Shown here: positions 27,753 through 37,351 of the stretch, piece after piece
How positions within the stretch are numbered: the first letter of the stretch is position 1
Layout of the letters: every line of letters begins with the position of its first letter
DNA from: Chrysophaeum taylorii
Lineage: Eukaryota; Sar; Pelagophyceae; Pelagomonadales; Pelagomonadaceae
Assembly (NCBI GenBank): GCA_029834535.1
Contig: JAQMWT010000356.1
Coordinates: 172,401-236,400, forward strand
Direction of reading: 5' to 3'
DNA length: 64,000 bases
Notes under the pieces: model-generated
What the model was told of the DNA's origin: nothing
The model's database searches: none
What the model saw: only the letters and a program-made list of their open reading frames with translations
Made by a program: the position numbers and the translations under genes

Positions 27753-28664
27753 CTAGTAGTACGACGGCTCCGACGCGATTATTAGCGCGAGGTCCCGCTC
27801 TTCGGGCGTGAGCCAGACCGCGTCCCAGGTGAGACCGTACAAGGCGAGTTGGATGGTGGTAGACTGGAAGAAGGGGAGGTCCCACTTGGTGTGTATTTTT
27901 GATTTTAAAACGGGCGGCATCCGGAAGAAGCAGGGCGGGGGGACCCGGACCGTGAAGTGGTCCCTCGCGACGCGGTTGAGGAGCTTGTCGGCCGGCCTGA
28001 CGGTGGCGTCCCTCCTAGACTCGCGGGAAAAAATAGAGGAGGGAAAGCCGGTTCTGAGGTGGTCCAAGACAGCCTCATAAAAGCGGCGCGACGGTGCGTA
28101 CGCGTAAGTTCCCCACAAATCGTGGTTCTCTCCTCGTCGCGACGCCGGAACTTCTCGACCGGCAGCGACGATCCTCATAGTGTCTTCGTGGGCGAGATGG
28201 CCAACGTACACCAAATCCGCGTCTGTCGCGAGCGCTGCCAGGCACTTCTCGGCCGCGCCAGACCTCAATACTCGAACGTTATCCTCTATCACCACGGCGC
28301 GCCGTTCGGCGGAGGCCGACGCCATCGCTCTGACGTTCGCGAGAAGACACCCCAGGACGCGCCTCTCGGGGGGGCGCGCCTTTCTCGCGAGTCTCGCGAA
28401 CTCATCGCGCTGTGCCTCGTCGAGCCCCAACGCTTCGAGCACGTCGCCGGCGTGATACTCGAGGCGTTTTCTGGTCTTGAGCTGTTCGCCATCCACAGCC
28501 TCGGACCATCGTACTTCAAATCCACCCACGGGTCCCTCGCACCCCCCGAACGCCTTGCGCGCCACATCCAGGCTCCACACCTCGGGGTCTCGCTCGAACT
28601 GCGACAGGAGCGCGTGCCGCCGGGGCCCGCCGCCGGAGATGGCAACGAGTGTGACGCATGACAT
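27753..28664 (-). CDS. Glycosyltransferase family 25-like protein
   Basis: 303 residues from the ATG at 28664. The order of motifs matches GT25 (LPS/collagen-type sugar transferases): a cysteine-containing helix VLGCLLANVRAMASA (103-117), the strand RAVVIEDNVRVL (122-133) in the position of the metal-binding E-D-D/D-x-D motif, then DLWGTYAYAPSRRFYEAVL (182-200) and RPADKLLNRVA. The motif reads EDN rather than EDD, which may alter metal binding. There is no clear N-terminal signal or membrane anchor. Acceptor substrate unknown. Confidence 0.7.
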   Translation of the reverse strand: MSCVTLVAISGGGPRRHALLSQFERDPEVWSLDVARKAFGGCEGPVGGFEVRWSEAVDGEQLKTRKRLEYHAGDVLEALGLDEAQRDEFARLARKARPPERRVLGCLLANVRAMASASAERRAVVIEDNVRVLRSGAAEKCLAALATDADLVYVGHLAHEDTMRIVAAGREVPASRRGENHDLWGTYAYAPSRRFYEAVLDHLRTGFPSSIFSRESRRDATVRPADKLLNRVARDHFTVRVPPPCFFRMPPVLKSKIHTKWDLPFFQSTTIQLALYGLTWDAVWLTPEERDLALIIASEPSYY

Positions 28665-28872
28665 TGAAATTTTCGGCTTAGACTCACCCCGATAGTGGTT
28701 AGGGTGTTCGCCAGAGCCTCGTCGAGAGCTCGAGAGAGGTCGAGGAGGAAAAAAAAAGGGCGGACCTGCAGACAGACAGACAGACAGACAGAAGTGCGGA
28801 GACAAGAACACCAACTTGGAAAAAACTCATCATGTCGATACGCAGTCTGCGTGTTTATTATTAGCGCAGAAC

Positions 28873-31662
28873 CTAGCGCAGGGGGGGTCCAGACGCGGGA
28901 CCTTCGGCGGGCGAGGGCGGGGACTCGCCTCCCCCTCCCGCGATCGGAATGGGGTCAGCACCACCACCACCACCACCACCACCCCCGACGGTGGAAGAAG
29001 AAGAAGAGGGCGTGCGGAGGAGGAGTTGCTGCTGGTGGTGGTGGTGGTGGTGCTGCGAGAAAAGCAGCTGCTTTTTGGTTTCCGCGGTAGAGGTCGCCGC
29101 GAGGGTCTGGAGCGTGGGGAGGAGCTCGTCGTCGTCGAGGTAGTAGGCTGCTCGCGTGAGCTTTTTGCCGAGGGTGCAGGTGAAGGAATGGGCGCTCGCA
29201 GAGGCTTCGGATGCTTCGAAGATGTCGTCGTCGGCTCTCTCGTCGCCGACGGCAAAGAGGAGATCGACTTCGAGGTCGCGCAACGCGGCTCTGAGCGCTC
29301 GACCCTTGGACACTCTCGACGGTTGCACGACGATTCGATGTTTCGCGGGCGCCGTGACGACTCTGACTGGGCGATGCTGGACGACCACGTCGAGGTGGAG
29401 CTGGAGGTCTTTGGCCTGGGAAGGCCCAAAGTCCGAGTCCGAGTCGCGGAAGTGCCAGACGACGCAAGTCTCGTTCGTCTCGAGGAAACTGCCCGGCGTG
29501 TGGCGAGTGAAATCCTCGAGAATCGGCACGACTTCCGCCATCCACGAGAGATCGTCCGTCGAGACGACCCGCTCCCAAGATCCGCGGGGGTGCTTGAGCC
29601 AGTACCCGAACTCGGCGACGAGCCCGAGCTGGCGAAAGAGGTCGTCGCCCAAAGAGGCCAAGTCGTCGCGCTTTCGGCCCGATAGGACGTAGACGACGTT
29701 TGCGGGGTCGGCGCAGAGAGCCTCGAGGCACGCGACGAAGGCCGCCGAGGGGTGGGTGAGGTAGCCCTTGTGGTGGAGAAGGGCCGAATACTCGAAAACC
29801 AAAAGTCGGCTCTGCGATCTTTCGTAGAAGCTTCTGAGCCGAGCGACGTCGAGCGGCAAAACTCGCGTGTACTCCGAGGCCTTTTCCCGCGCGAGCTGGA
29901 GCTCTCTCACGAGCCGCGTGCCCCACAACTCGGCCGTGTAGGTGTTGACGTAGCGCGCGAGCTTGTGGTGCCTCACTTGCTTGCTCGTGTTGGACATGGT
30001 CAGGGCGTGGTGGAGCGCGCGCGAAACGCCGTCCGAGTCGTACGGGTTCACGAGCAGCGCGCCGTCTTCAAAGCTAGACGCGCAACCCGCGAACTCGGAA
30101 TACACGAGAACCCCCAGGTCGTCGAACGTCGTCATCGAAGCCGACTGGCTCGCGACGAATTCCATCGCCGAAAAGTTAATTCCCTCGCGAACCGACGCGA
30201 CCAAAGCGACGTCGGCGATCGAGTACAACGCTACGACTTCCTCCCGTTTGAGGTCGTGCTTCACGTACATCACGGGGCAATAGTCTGCCCTGCCGAACTT
30301 GCCGTTGACGTGGCCTACGAGGCCGTCGACGGCGCGCCGGAGGTGCGCGTCGTAGTGGCCGCCGCGGTCCCTCGCGGCCAAAACGAGCGTCGCCTTGCCG
30401 CGCCACTCGGGCCGCGACGTCAGCAGAGACTCCATCGCCAGCAGTTTCTGGGGTATGCCCTTGGACATGTCGAGGCCCGCGATCGACACGATCACCTTTC
30501 TATTCTTGAAGCTCCGCCTCAACCGGTCGGCGACCTCGCCGACCGGATCGGGGTCGTTTTCGGCCGGAGGCTCGCGACGGTGGTGGTGGTGGTCGTCTTC
30601 TTCTTCCCCTTGGACGACCGCCCCCCCCCCCAAAGCTGCTGCTTCTTCCAAAACTGCCTTGGCCTCCTCCGCGAAGGTCGCCGAATCGAAGTCGTCGGGG
30701 TTGATGCCCGCGGGGCATATCGACACGGCCACCAGCCGGCCGTTGTACTCGAGGCGAGACTTGGACGTCTCCAACCCGAGCACGCGCATGCACGCGTTCA
30801 GAAAATGACGCACGTAGTCGAAGTGGTTGAACGACACCAGATCGGCCCCGAGGGCCCCGTGGAGCAAGGCTTCGCGCGCCGGCAGCATCCGGTAAAACTC
30901 CGAGCTCGGAAACGGGCACTGGACGAAGTAGGCGCACGCGACGTCGTGGAACCTCTTCCTCAACATCGCCGGCAGCAACATCAACTGATAATCGTAAACC
31001 ACGACCAAGTCGCCCTCGTCGTACTCCTCGGCCACCGCTTCGAGATACAAACTGTTCACGCGCGCGTACGCCTCGTATTGGTCCGCCGCGCTTCGCAGCG
31101 AGGACTTTGTCTTCGGTCTCGTCCTCGATCCGATCCCGGCCGCGTCCGAGAGCCCGGGCGACGGGATGCAGTGAAACAGCGGCCACAAGATCCCGTGGCA
31201 GAATTTCGCGTAGTCCTCGGGCTCGTCCACAAACACGGGTCGGCACTCGTACACCTCCTCGAGCCGTTTCCTGACGCCCTCCTGCGACGATTTCGGACAC
31301 TCGCCCGGCCAGCTCACCCACCGGACGCGAGTCCCGCCCTTAGCCAAGCAATCCATCGCTGCCTTCAGCCCGCCGTGCGACTCCCGGTACGCGTACGCGT
31401 CCACGCCATAAACCTTTTCGAGCCGCACCGGCTTGTGCACCGAGCACACGATCACCTTGTGCGGCGCGCCCACCACCAAAGAGACGCTGCGTCCTTCCTT
31501 CGGCTGCTTCCGCGCCTGCCGTCGCGCGGCGAGTTGCTGGTGCAGCTCCACCAGCTGCTCCACCACCTCTGCGGCCTCGTCGTTCCGCTCCTCGCGCGGT
31601 TCCTCCTCGCGCTGTTCCTCCTCGGCAAACCATCGCAGCAGCCGCTCGACAGCACCGCGCAT
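28873..31662 (-). CDS. Trehalose-6-phosphate synthase/phosphatase homologue, class II-like, both active sites altered
   Basis: A 929-residue protein from the ATG at 31662. The GT20 synthase domain covers about residues 65-590: WPLFHCIPSPG (160-170), VVYDYQLMLLP (221-231), CPFPSSEFYRMLPAREALL (249-267), GLDMSKGIPQKLLAMESLL (397-415) and VREGINFSAMEF. A HAD phosphatase-like domain follows (about 620-870), with LSGRKRDDL and AVGDERADDDIF. Compared with active OtsA-type enzymes, the His of the FLHxPFP motif is Gln, the Arg of RLDYxKG is Gly and the Asp of RDGMN is Glu. In the phosphatase half the nucleophile motif DxDGT reads EYSAL. It probably acts as a regulator or sugar-phosphate sensor. An acidic/His insertion (350-370) and a His/Gln/Gly tail are low complexity. 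Confidence 0.88.
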   Translation of the reverse strand: MRGAVERLLRWFAEEEQREEEPREERNDEAAEVVEQLVELHQQLAARRQARKQPKEGRSVSLVVGAPHKVIVCSVHKPVRLEKVYGVDAYAYRESHGGLKAAMDCLAKGGTRVRWVSWPGECPKSSQEGVRKRLEEVYECRPVFVDEPEDYAKFCHGILWPLFHCIPSPGLSDAAGIGSRTRPKTKSSLRSAADQYEAYARVNSLYLEAVAEEYDEGDLVVVYDYQLMLLPAMLRKRFHDVACAYFVQCPFPSSEFYRMLPAREALLHGALGADLVSFNHFDYVRHFLNACMRVLGLETSKSRLEYNGRLVAVSICPAGINPDDFDSATFAEEAKAVLEEAAALGGGAVVQGEEEDDHHHHRREPPAENDPDPVGEVADRLRRSFKNRKVIVSIAGLDMSKGIPQKLLAMESLLTSRPEWRGKATLVLAARDRGGHYDAHLRRAVDGLVGHVNGKFGRADYCPVMYVKHDLKREEVVALYSIADVALVASVREGINFSAMEFVASQSASMTTFDDLGVLVYSEFAGCASSFEDGALLVNPYDSDGVSRALHHALTMSNTSKQVRHHKLARYVNTYTAELWGTRLVRELQLAREKASEYTRVLPLDVARLRSFYERSQSRLLVFEYSALLHHKGYLTHPSAAFVACLEALCADPANVVYVLSGRKRDDLASLGDDLFRQLGLVAEFGYWLKHPRGSWERVVSTDDLSWMAEVVPILEDFTRHTPGSFLETNETCVVWHFRDSDSDFGPSQAKDLQLHLDVVVQHRPVRVVTAPAKHRIVVQPSRVSKGRALRAALRDLEVDLLFAVGDERADDDIFEASEASASAHSFTCTLGKKLTRAAYYLDDDELLPTLQTLAATSTAETKKQLLFSQHHHHHHQQQLLLRTPSSSSSTVGGGGGGGGGADPIPIAGGGGESPPSPAEGPASGPPLR

Positions 31663-31808
31663 CTCTCACCTCACCTACTACTACGAGATGATGATGATGA
31701 TGAGGCTAAGGATGACGACGACGATTTTACTCCTATTTACTTTTTTTTTTGTGCCACAATAATAAATTACCAAAAAAAAGAATCATCATCATCATCATCA
31801 TCATCATC
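31663..31808. promoter_or_regulatory. Divergent intergenic region, TPS / syntaxin
   Basis: 146 bp between the two start codons, with (ATG/ATC)n-type arrays at both ends (near 31687-31702 and 31787-31810) and a T-rich centre. It must carry both promoters; specific elements are not identified. Confidence 0.4.
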
Positions 31809-32699
31809 ATGAATCCTCTGCGGTTTGCCGGCGAGGTCGGAGCCGTTAGCCGTCTGGCCGAGCTGAAGATGCAGCAGGGCGACGTGGAGATGGGGACCGT
31901 GTACCGAAAGAGGAGTCCGAAGAAGGAGGAAGAAGAACAGAGCGCGTTCATGAGCAGTTTTTTCGGGGACGTGGAGAAGGTCAAGGCTGGAATTCGAACC
32001 ATTAAGAACGCGAGCGCGCGGATTCGCGAAATAACGGAAGAACGAGTCCTCGCCGTGACGACCGAGGCCGAGGAGAAGCTGAGCTTGGAACTCGCGCCAT
32101 TAGTCGAAGAGACGAACAAAGTCGCGAAGCGAACGAAGGCTCTGCTCGAGAAACTCGGGGAGGCGGAGGCCGTGGGCTCGGAGGTAAGGATCCGCGACAA
32201 CCTGGTGAGCACGTTGCTGCGCAAATTCGACGACATCTGCAAGGAGTACCAGAGTAGCCAATCAAACTACAAGAGCGAAATTCAGAAAGCGGTAAAGCGG
32301 CACATCGAATTGGTGAAGCCCGACGTAACGCCCGAGGAGATCGATCGCGTCATGAAGAAGGGTAACGTTGTGATGGACGAGCCAATCAAGGCTGCCTATG
32401 CGGATGCCGAGGCGAGGTACCAGGACGTATTGCGGCTCGAGCAGTCGGTCGCCGAGCTCCACCAGATGTTTCTCGACTTTGCTTTAATGACCGAGCAACA
32501 GGGCGAGTTGCTGGATCAGATCGAGTACCAGGTCAAGGCGGCCAACGAGTACGTCGAAGACGGGAACGAGGACATCGAGGTCGCTTTGGTGTATCAGGCC
32601 GAGATCTACAAGCGATGGGCCTGCATCGCGGGCATTCTCGTTTTCGTTCTTTTCGCCCTCCTCCTCGTCTCGGGGGTTTTTACAAAAAAGAAGACCTAA
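31809..32699 (+). CDS. Qa-SNARE, plasma-membrane syntaxin type
   Basis: 296 residues from the ATG at 31809. An N-terminal Habc-type helical region (about 50-175, with ITEERVLAVTTEAEEKLSLE and RDNLVSTLLRKFDDICKEYQ) is followed by the SNARE helix (about 195-260). Its zero-layer Gln lies in LLDQIEYQVKAANEYVEDGN. A C-terminal membrane anchor follows (CIAGILVFVLFALLLVSGVF, then KKKT). This is the layout of syntaxin-1/SYP1-type Qa-SNAREs in exocytic or endosomal fusion. It diverges from the trehalose gene and is convergent, 8 bp apart, with the multi-pass membrane protein downstream. Confidence 0.93.
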   Translation: MNPLRFAGEVGAVSRLAELKMQQGDVEMGTVYRKRSPKKEEEEQSAFMSSFFGDVEKVKAGIRTIKNASARIREITEERVLAVTTEAEEKLSLELAPLVEETNKVAKRTKALLEKLGEAEAVGSEVRIRDNLVSTLLRKFDDICKEYQSSQSNYKSEIQKAVKRHIELVKPDVTPEEIDRVMKKGNVVMDEPIKAAYADAEARYQDVLRLEQSVAELHQMFLDFALMTEQQGELLDQIEYQVKAANEYVEDGNEDIEVALVYQAEIYKRWACIAGILVFVLFALLLVSGVFTKKKT

Positions 32700-32707
32700 C
32701 ATTATTA

Positions 32708-33694
32708 TTATACTACGTCCTCCTCCTCTTCTACTACAATGTTGTTGTTGTTGTTGTTGTTGTTGTTGTGGACCCCCGGTCCCGAACAAGAAGAAGAAGA
32801 AGAAGAAGAAGACGTGGTGGTCGTCGAGGCACAAGAGGGGCGTCTGGAGTTCATCTTGAAAGCGACGGCGGCGATATCTTTCGTGCCCCGGGTCATCACG
32901 TGGTGCCGGAGGGACCTGTCGTTGAGTTTGAGTTGTTCCCCGGAGATGCGGTGTCTCGCGATGAGAAGGCGCACCAGGACGTAGGCGAAGGTATAGCCGG
33001 CCAGCACGTACGCGACGAGATTCGGAAGGAAACTGCCCGGGTCGTACTTGGCGTTGACGACGCGACAGCACACGCGGTTTCCGTTGATCGCGTTGCAGAG
33101 GTCCGAATTGTCGACGGAAGGACTGCACCGGAGCGCGTAGTGCGCTCTCACAAACCAAAAAGCGACAAATCCCGCGACGATAGCGGGAAGCAGCGACGCG
33201 GTCACCAAAACGTCGACGAAGGCCTGACCCCCTCTGACGTCGGCCCTCACCGAAAAGAACTCGAGCAACGCCGTCCCGAGCCACGCGTGTTCTTCGTACT
33301 TGGCTCGCGCTTCCGTTCCAGCCGAAACTTCGCCCAAAAAGTTCAATGTCGCCAACGCGGCGATCGAAGCAAACCACGTCACGTAGCCGCACGCCATGCC
33401 AAAGGCAGCTTTCGTCTCCAGAAGCGAACCCGACACCACGGCAACGAAAACAGCCGTCGCCGTCGACCCGTAATTCAAGTAAAGCGACCACAGCCATCGC
33501 GACTTGTTCACTCGACCGTCTGGGAGGTAGTCGGGACCGCTCATGGGATCGCAGAAGATCATCACCAATCTGTACGACACCATCCACGGCAAAGCGTGGA
33601 GAAAGAACAACCCGAGAAAAAAGTAGTCGAAGACGATCACCGCCAGCGTCGACGGCGGAGCCGACGCCGGAGGCGACGGAGCCGACTCACCCAT
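32708..33694 (-). CDS. Multi-pass membrane protein, function unknown
   Basis: 328 residues from the ATG at 33694. At least five hydrophobic segments are visible (about residues 18-45, 75-95, 100-120, 160-185 and 220-245), with a Cys-containing loop (SDLCNAINGNRVCCRVVNAK) between the last two that could be lumenal. The C-terminal tail is low complexity (Ser, then Asn run from a (TTG)n array, then acidic). I do not recognise the family. Confidence 0.75.
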   Translation of the reverse strand: MGESAPSPPASAPPSTLAVIVFDYFFLGLFFLHALPWMVSYRLVMIFCDPMSGPDYLPDGRVNKSRWLWSLYLNYGSTATAVFVAVVSGSLLETKAAFGMACGYVTWFASIAALATLNFLGEVSAGTEARAKYEEHAWLGTALLEFFSVRADVRGGQAFVDVLVTASLLPAIVAGFVAFWFVRAHYALRCSPSVDNSDLCNAINGNRVCCRVVNAKYDPGSFLPNLVAYVLAGYTFAYVLVRLLIARHRISGEQLKLNDRSLRHHVMTRGTKDIAAVAFKMNSRRPSCASTTTTSSSSSSSSCSGPGVHNNNNNNNNNIVVEEEEDVV

Positions 33695-34105
33695 ACTACT
33701 ACGACTATGTATCTTATTCTTTTAGTGTGTCGTAACAACGGAACGCTCCCCTCCCTCCCGGCTTCTCCTTCCTTCCTTCCTCCCTTTTCCTTCCTTCCGC
33801 GCGAGAATTCGGTCCGTTGGTAGATCATGACGAGTCCATCCGGATATATTCATTATCCATTCATTCCTTCAGTGTCTGTCTGTCTGTCTTTAAATGTCGA
33901 CTGCTAAGAGGGGGGGGTGTGTGTGGGGAGCATGAAGGACGTGGGTGGGTTTGTGGGGTATGAGGGATGTGCCTGACGGGCGGAGATAAGTACGCGGGAC
34001 CTAGTCGGGGTCATCGCCGAGGCGTGGGGCAGGCGAAGAGAGGACGGGCCCCGCCCGTAGGTCGTACGCATGCTGCCGCCGGACGTATGTGCGACGAAGG
34101 GTGAC

Positions 34106-34152
<47 letters not shown>

Positions 34153-34295
34153 GCGCTCTGTCTGTCTGTCGCGCTGAGACTTGTCGTTGTTGTTAATAGC
34201 GAGAGAGAGAAATAAATAATAATAACTGAAAGGGTTGTTGTTTACTTTACGGGGCGGTGCTTACGACGACGGCGGCGGCGGCGGCGGCGGCTTTT
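33695..34295. other. Intergenic region holding a truncated retrotransposon copy and (TGTC)n arrays
   Basis: No host gene. The interval contains the retroelement fragment at 33886-34107, flanked on both sides by TGTC repeats (short array near 33868-33886, long array at 34106-34169), then a (GCG)n stretch at the 3' end of the DHHC gene. Confidence 0.7.
33886..34107 (-). mobile_element. 5'-truncated non-LTR retrotransposon copy
   Basis: Nearly identical to 60185-60410, the 3' end of the larger element at the right of the window (a few substitutions only, for example GGTATGAGG against GGTAGGAGG). It contains the last 46 or so codons of that element's frame and its 3' untranslated region. The 5' end is truncated abruptly at GGTGACGT, and both junctions lie in (TGTC)n repeats, as expected for target-primed insertion into a microsatellite. 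Confidence 0.88.
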
Positions 34296-35423
34296 TTAGT
34301 TGGTGTCGAGGTCGGAGAGCTCGATGTCGACGCTGGCTTTGAGATCGTCGAGTTCCTCGAAGGAGGTGGCCGCGCGGGCCGTGTGGTCGTCGGGGGGACG
34401 ACAGCAGGAACGCGGGGTGTCGTCATCTTGATCGTCATCTTCCTCGCGGCGCTGCTCGTTGAGGATGTATTCATAGGTGGTAAGGCCTTGCCACACGAGC
34501 ATGACGTGAAAGAGGACGAGCTGACCGACGAGGCAGACGAGGGGCACGAGGAGGGCCGTCCAGACCGATGCGACGATAATGTAGGCGCCGCCGAGATAGG
34601 TGTTGTTTGCCCTCGAGGAGACGTCGCCGTAGCCAAAGACGAGAGCGCCGAGCACGTAGGCGGTGAGCGCGAGTTGGAGAGTAGAGAACGCCCAAGTCGA
34701 CGCGATGACGCAGACAAAGTAGGCGTAGTTTTTCTGGCCGACGCAGGTGTTGAGCCACTTGCAATGGTGGTCGAAGCGAAGAACGCACTTGTCGCAAAAT
34801 CGACAATGCTTCGAGGTCGAATAGACGTGCGAGTCGCACAGGTAACACCGTATTAAATCCGCATCTCTCGTGGTGTGGCCGAGGGCGAGGCACTCGCAGC
34901 TATTTCGTCTACCGGGGACGTGCGGATCCTTTGGCTCGATGGCCGAGGTGATCCAGGCGGAGACGAATGTGGTGAGGGCAATTGTCGTGTACAGAGTGCC
35001 CGTTGCCCAGCCGATGACTGGCGGGAGCACGGGGACTACCACGCCGTAGAACCCGAACAATATGCAGGGAAAGAGGCACCACGTGAACACCTGGAGCGGG
35101 TGGAACGGTCGATCGAACCCGTTTACCCTCGCGGCCATCTCCCTCCCTTCCTTCCTGCACTTCGGTGCGTCAGACTTACCCTCTCTCTTCGGCCCAGAAA
35201 GCCGCCGTTTTACCAAAAACTTATACTCTTCGCACAAGTAGTCTCGATCATATACAACTTGCAAACCACGTGCAAACCACCCACCCTTGAAGCGTTCGGC
35301 GACGACCATCCTCGTCGGTCCTAGCACCTTGTTCCTACTCGCCCTAGCAGGAGGAGGAGGCTTCTTTGAGGAAGAAACGCGACAGGTGGAGGTCGGCTTT
35401 GGTTGACACGACTGTCCATTCAT
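34296..35423 (-). CDS. DHHC-type palmitoyltransferase
   Basis: 375 residues from the ATG at 35423 (a downstream Met at residue 97 is an alternative start). Four membrane segments flank the cysteine-rich domain: two at about 112-135 and 140-160, two at about 235-262 and 275-305. The domain contains [20 protein letters not shown] (193-212) and the catalytic [17 protein letters not shown] (217-233); Cys221 is the acyl-accepting cysteine. Family members S-acylate proteins at ER, Golgi or plasma membrane. The acidic C-terminal tail (EEDDDQDDD) is poorly conserved in the family. The substrate is unknown. Confidence 0.95.
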   Translation of the reverse strand: MNGQSCQPKPTSTCRVSSSKKPPPPARASRNKVLGPTRMVVAERFKGGWFARGLQVVYDRDYLCEEYKFLVKRRLSGPKREGKSDAPKCRKEGREMAARVNGFDRPFHPLQVFTWCLFPCILFGFYGVVVPVLPPVIGWATGTLYTTIALTTFVSAWITSAIEPKDPHVPGRRNSCECLALGHTTRDADLIRCYLCDSHVYSTSKHCRFCDKCVLRFDHHCKWLNTCVGQKNYAYFVCVIASTWAFSTLQLALTAYVLGALVFGYGDVSSRANNTYLGGAYIIVASVWTALLVPLVCLVGQLVLFHVMLVWQGLTTYEYILNEQRREEDDDQDDDTPRSCCRPPDDHTARAATSFEELDDLKASVDIELSDLDTN

Positions 35424-36358
35424 TGTGAGCGACGACGAAACCCTTATTTCTAATGTGGCACGTTTATTTCGCCGCCCGCCGCCGCTCCCCGGGGTCTCTT
35501 TTTAGGGAAGATCCCAGCAAACCATTTAACTACTCGATTCCGAATACTACCGACTCGTTCTTTAGTTGTCGTCGTTTTTGTAAACCCTAACCCTGCGATC
35601 GCGAACCGTATGATGGCGCCTAACACACGCTTGCGCTCTCGGCGGCGGCCCCGGGACGCGTCCCGGAGTGAGACGGTGCCTGCTCGCCTCCCGGGCTGGC
35701 CGGTTAGAAGTGGACCAACACGTCCGCGGCCTGCGAGACGACGCTCTTGCACGACCTCGCGCAAGACCGTGGTCCGCAGTGGGTGTCTGCCATCAACAAG
35801 TCCTCGTCCCTCGCCTCTGCTGCCCAAACTGCGTGATTTTCCTTCCTCTGTGATGCCGGACCGGCTCGTGCCGGTCCGGCCTGACTCCCCCATGCTCGGG
35901 AGAGGTCTCAAGTTGTTAAGTTAGTTAAGTTCGTAGTCCTTGAAACGCAGACCACGCAACTGATCCGATCGATATACACCAAATGATTCGCGCGAGGTTG
36001 TTATTATTATCGGGCTCCTCTCGAGCGTGTTTCTGGCACAGCAGCAAGCAAGCTCGCGTTGGAAGGCCCCCAACCTTTGTTTTGACGCGCATGCAGCTGT
36101 GTGCGGCTCTATGCCCCAAAACAACTCGGGGTGTAGTATGTATCCGTGTGACGTGGTATATGTGCAGCTAACGCAAAAAAAATCCAATGTTTCGAAACAA
36201 CGCACAGTATGTATTTAAAACATCAGAGCGTGTGACACTATATCTAAGGCTAAGGCTCCATAAACCTGCCCACTACGGCGGATATTTAACTACCGACGAC
36301 AACGACGACGACGACGACGTCAGTTTCGTTTTTTTAAAATGGGGGGGGGTATTTATTG
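35424..36358. other. Interval without a firm gene
   Basis: Contains copy 4 of dispersed repeat family A and a telomere-like AACCCTAACCCT near 35584. The remainder (35930-36340) has only short frames. An (ACG)n stretch lies near 36300-36320. Confidence 0.55.
35600..35925 (+). repeat. Dispersed repeat family A, diverged copy 4
   Basis: Shares GACGGTGCCT...CGCCTCCCGGGC.GGCCGGTT and the terminal block CATGCTCGGGAGAGGTCT plus TTAGTTA with copy 1 at 190-563. An internal region differs and a central block is missing, so this is an older or recombined copy. Confidence 0.65.
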
Positions 36359-37351
36359 TTAGGTGACGGCGGCGCCGGACGAGGACGACTCGTCATCCCC
36401 GCGTTTCGCAGCACCAATCGATGAAGACGACGACGACGACGTCGTCTTCGAAGACGAAGATGCCGACGAGGACGACTCTGATTCGGATTCGGAGGAAGAA
36501 GAAGAAGAGTCGGTATCAAGCGGTGATTTTGATAGGGGAAAGTTGAATTTGAGGGCGAAGACTCTCGCGAGGGACCAACGCGGGTGCGCGGCCTCCTCGG
36601 GTACGACGACGTCAAGCTTTCGTCGCTTGGGTCGCCAGCTAGTGTCGTCTGGCGGCGACGTCGGCGGACGCTTCAACGAAAGCAGCTTCCCTTTTCGAGC
36701 TCCGATGTAGTCGCGCCAGACGTCCCAGCATTTTTTCGGTACGTAGCAGAGCGGCGTGTGACCGCGGTTGTCCGCGCTCAGGAGACTCGAGGGCGATATG
36801 TCGAGGAGCAAGTCGATAACCTCGAAGTCAACTCGCTCGTTCCAGCACGCGTCGTGGAGCGGAAGCCGTCCGAGATCGTCTCTCGATTCCACGAGTTCAC
36901 TCAACTCGGTTGCCAGGTGTCGCACGGCCACCCAATTCGGGTATCGACACGCCTTGTGGAGAAGCGTTACTCCAAACTTGTTCCGGGCCAACAATTGTGC
37001 GCCCTTGAGTTGATCGGCGCTGCTGCAATTTTGGATCAGATGGAGTAACCCCACGGTGTAAGCCGCTGTCTCCTCGTTCGTCGGAGCTCTGAACACACCG
37101 CACTTGGTGTGTTTCGCCTCTCCCAGCACCCCGTACAATGTCTCCAAGGGACTCTCTCGAGTCCTCATCACGATATGTGTCACGTCGACAGACAGCTGCC
37201 GACTGAGGGTGCGTGGTGCACTGGCGTGGAAAAGTACTCTGACCTGGTTATATATAAAAAACTTTCGGCACGGAATCATCACTGACCTGGCACCCGAACA
37301 CGTCACCCCCGGCCTTCTATTGGGGGGGTGGGACCCACCATTCCTACGCAT
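36359..37351 (-). CDS. Ankyrin-repeat protein
   Basis: 330 residues from the ATG at 37351. The Met at about residue 62 (start of MRTRESPLETLYG) is a likelier true start because the recognisable part begins there. Three to four ankyrin-like units lie at about residues 110-215 (NKFGVTLLHKACRYPNWVAV, DLGRLPLHDACWN, DNRGHTPLCYV). The C-terminus is a serine/glutamate-rich tail ending in a (GAC)n-encoded tract. A basic KRPPTSPPDDTSWRPKRRK stretch could be a nuclear localisation signal. Role unknown, presumably protein binding. Confidence 0.8.
   Translation of the reverse strand: MRRNGGSHPPNRRPGVTCSGARSVMIPCRKFFIYNQVRVLFHASAPRTLSRQLSVDVTHIVMRTRESPLETLYGVLGEAKHTKCGVFRAPTNEETAAYTVGLLHLIQNCSSADQLKGAQLLARNKFGVTLLHKACRYPNWVAVRHLATELSELVESRDDLGRLPLHDACWNERVDFEVIDLLLDISPSSLLSADNRGHTPLCYVPKKCWDVWRDYIGARKGKLLSLKRPPTSPPDDTSWRPKRRKLDVVVPEEAAHPRWSLARVFALKFNFPLSKSPLDTDSSSSSSESESESSSSASSSSKTTSSSSSSSIGAAKRGDDESSSSGAAVT

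Noticed and set aside
31979-32000. A GGAATTCGAACC tRNA T-loop-like string
   Set aside because: Lies inside the syntaxin coding sequence and lacks the rest of a tRNA.
34106-34169. CRISPR-like regular repeats
   Set aside because: It is a simple (TGTC)n microsatellite without spacers, in a eukaryotic genome.
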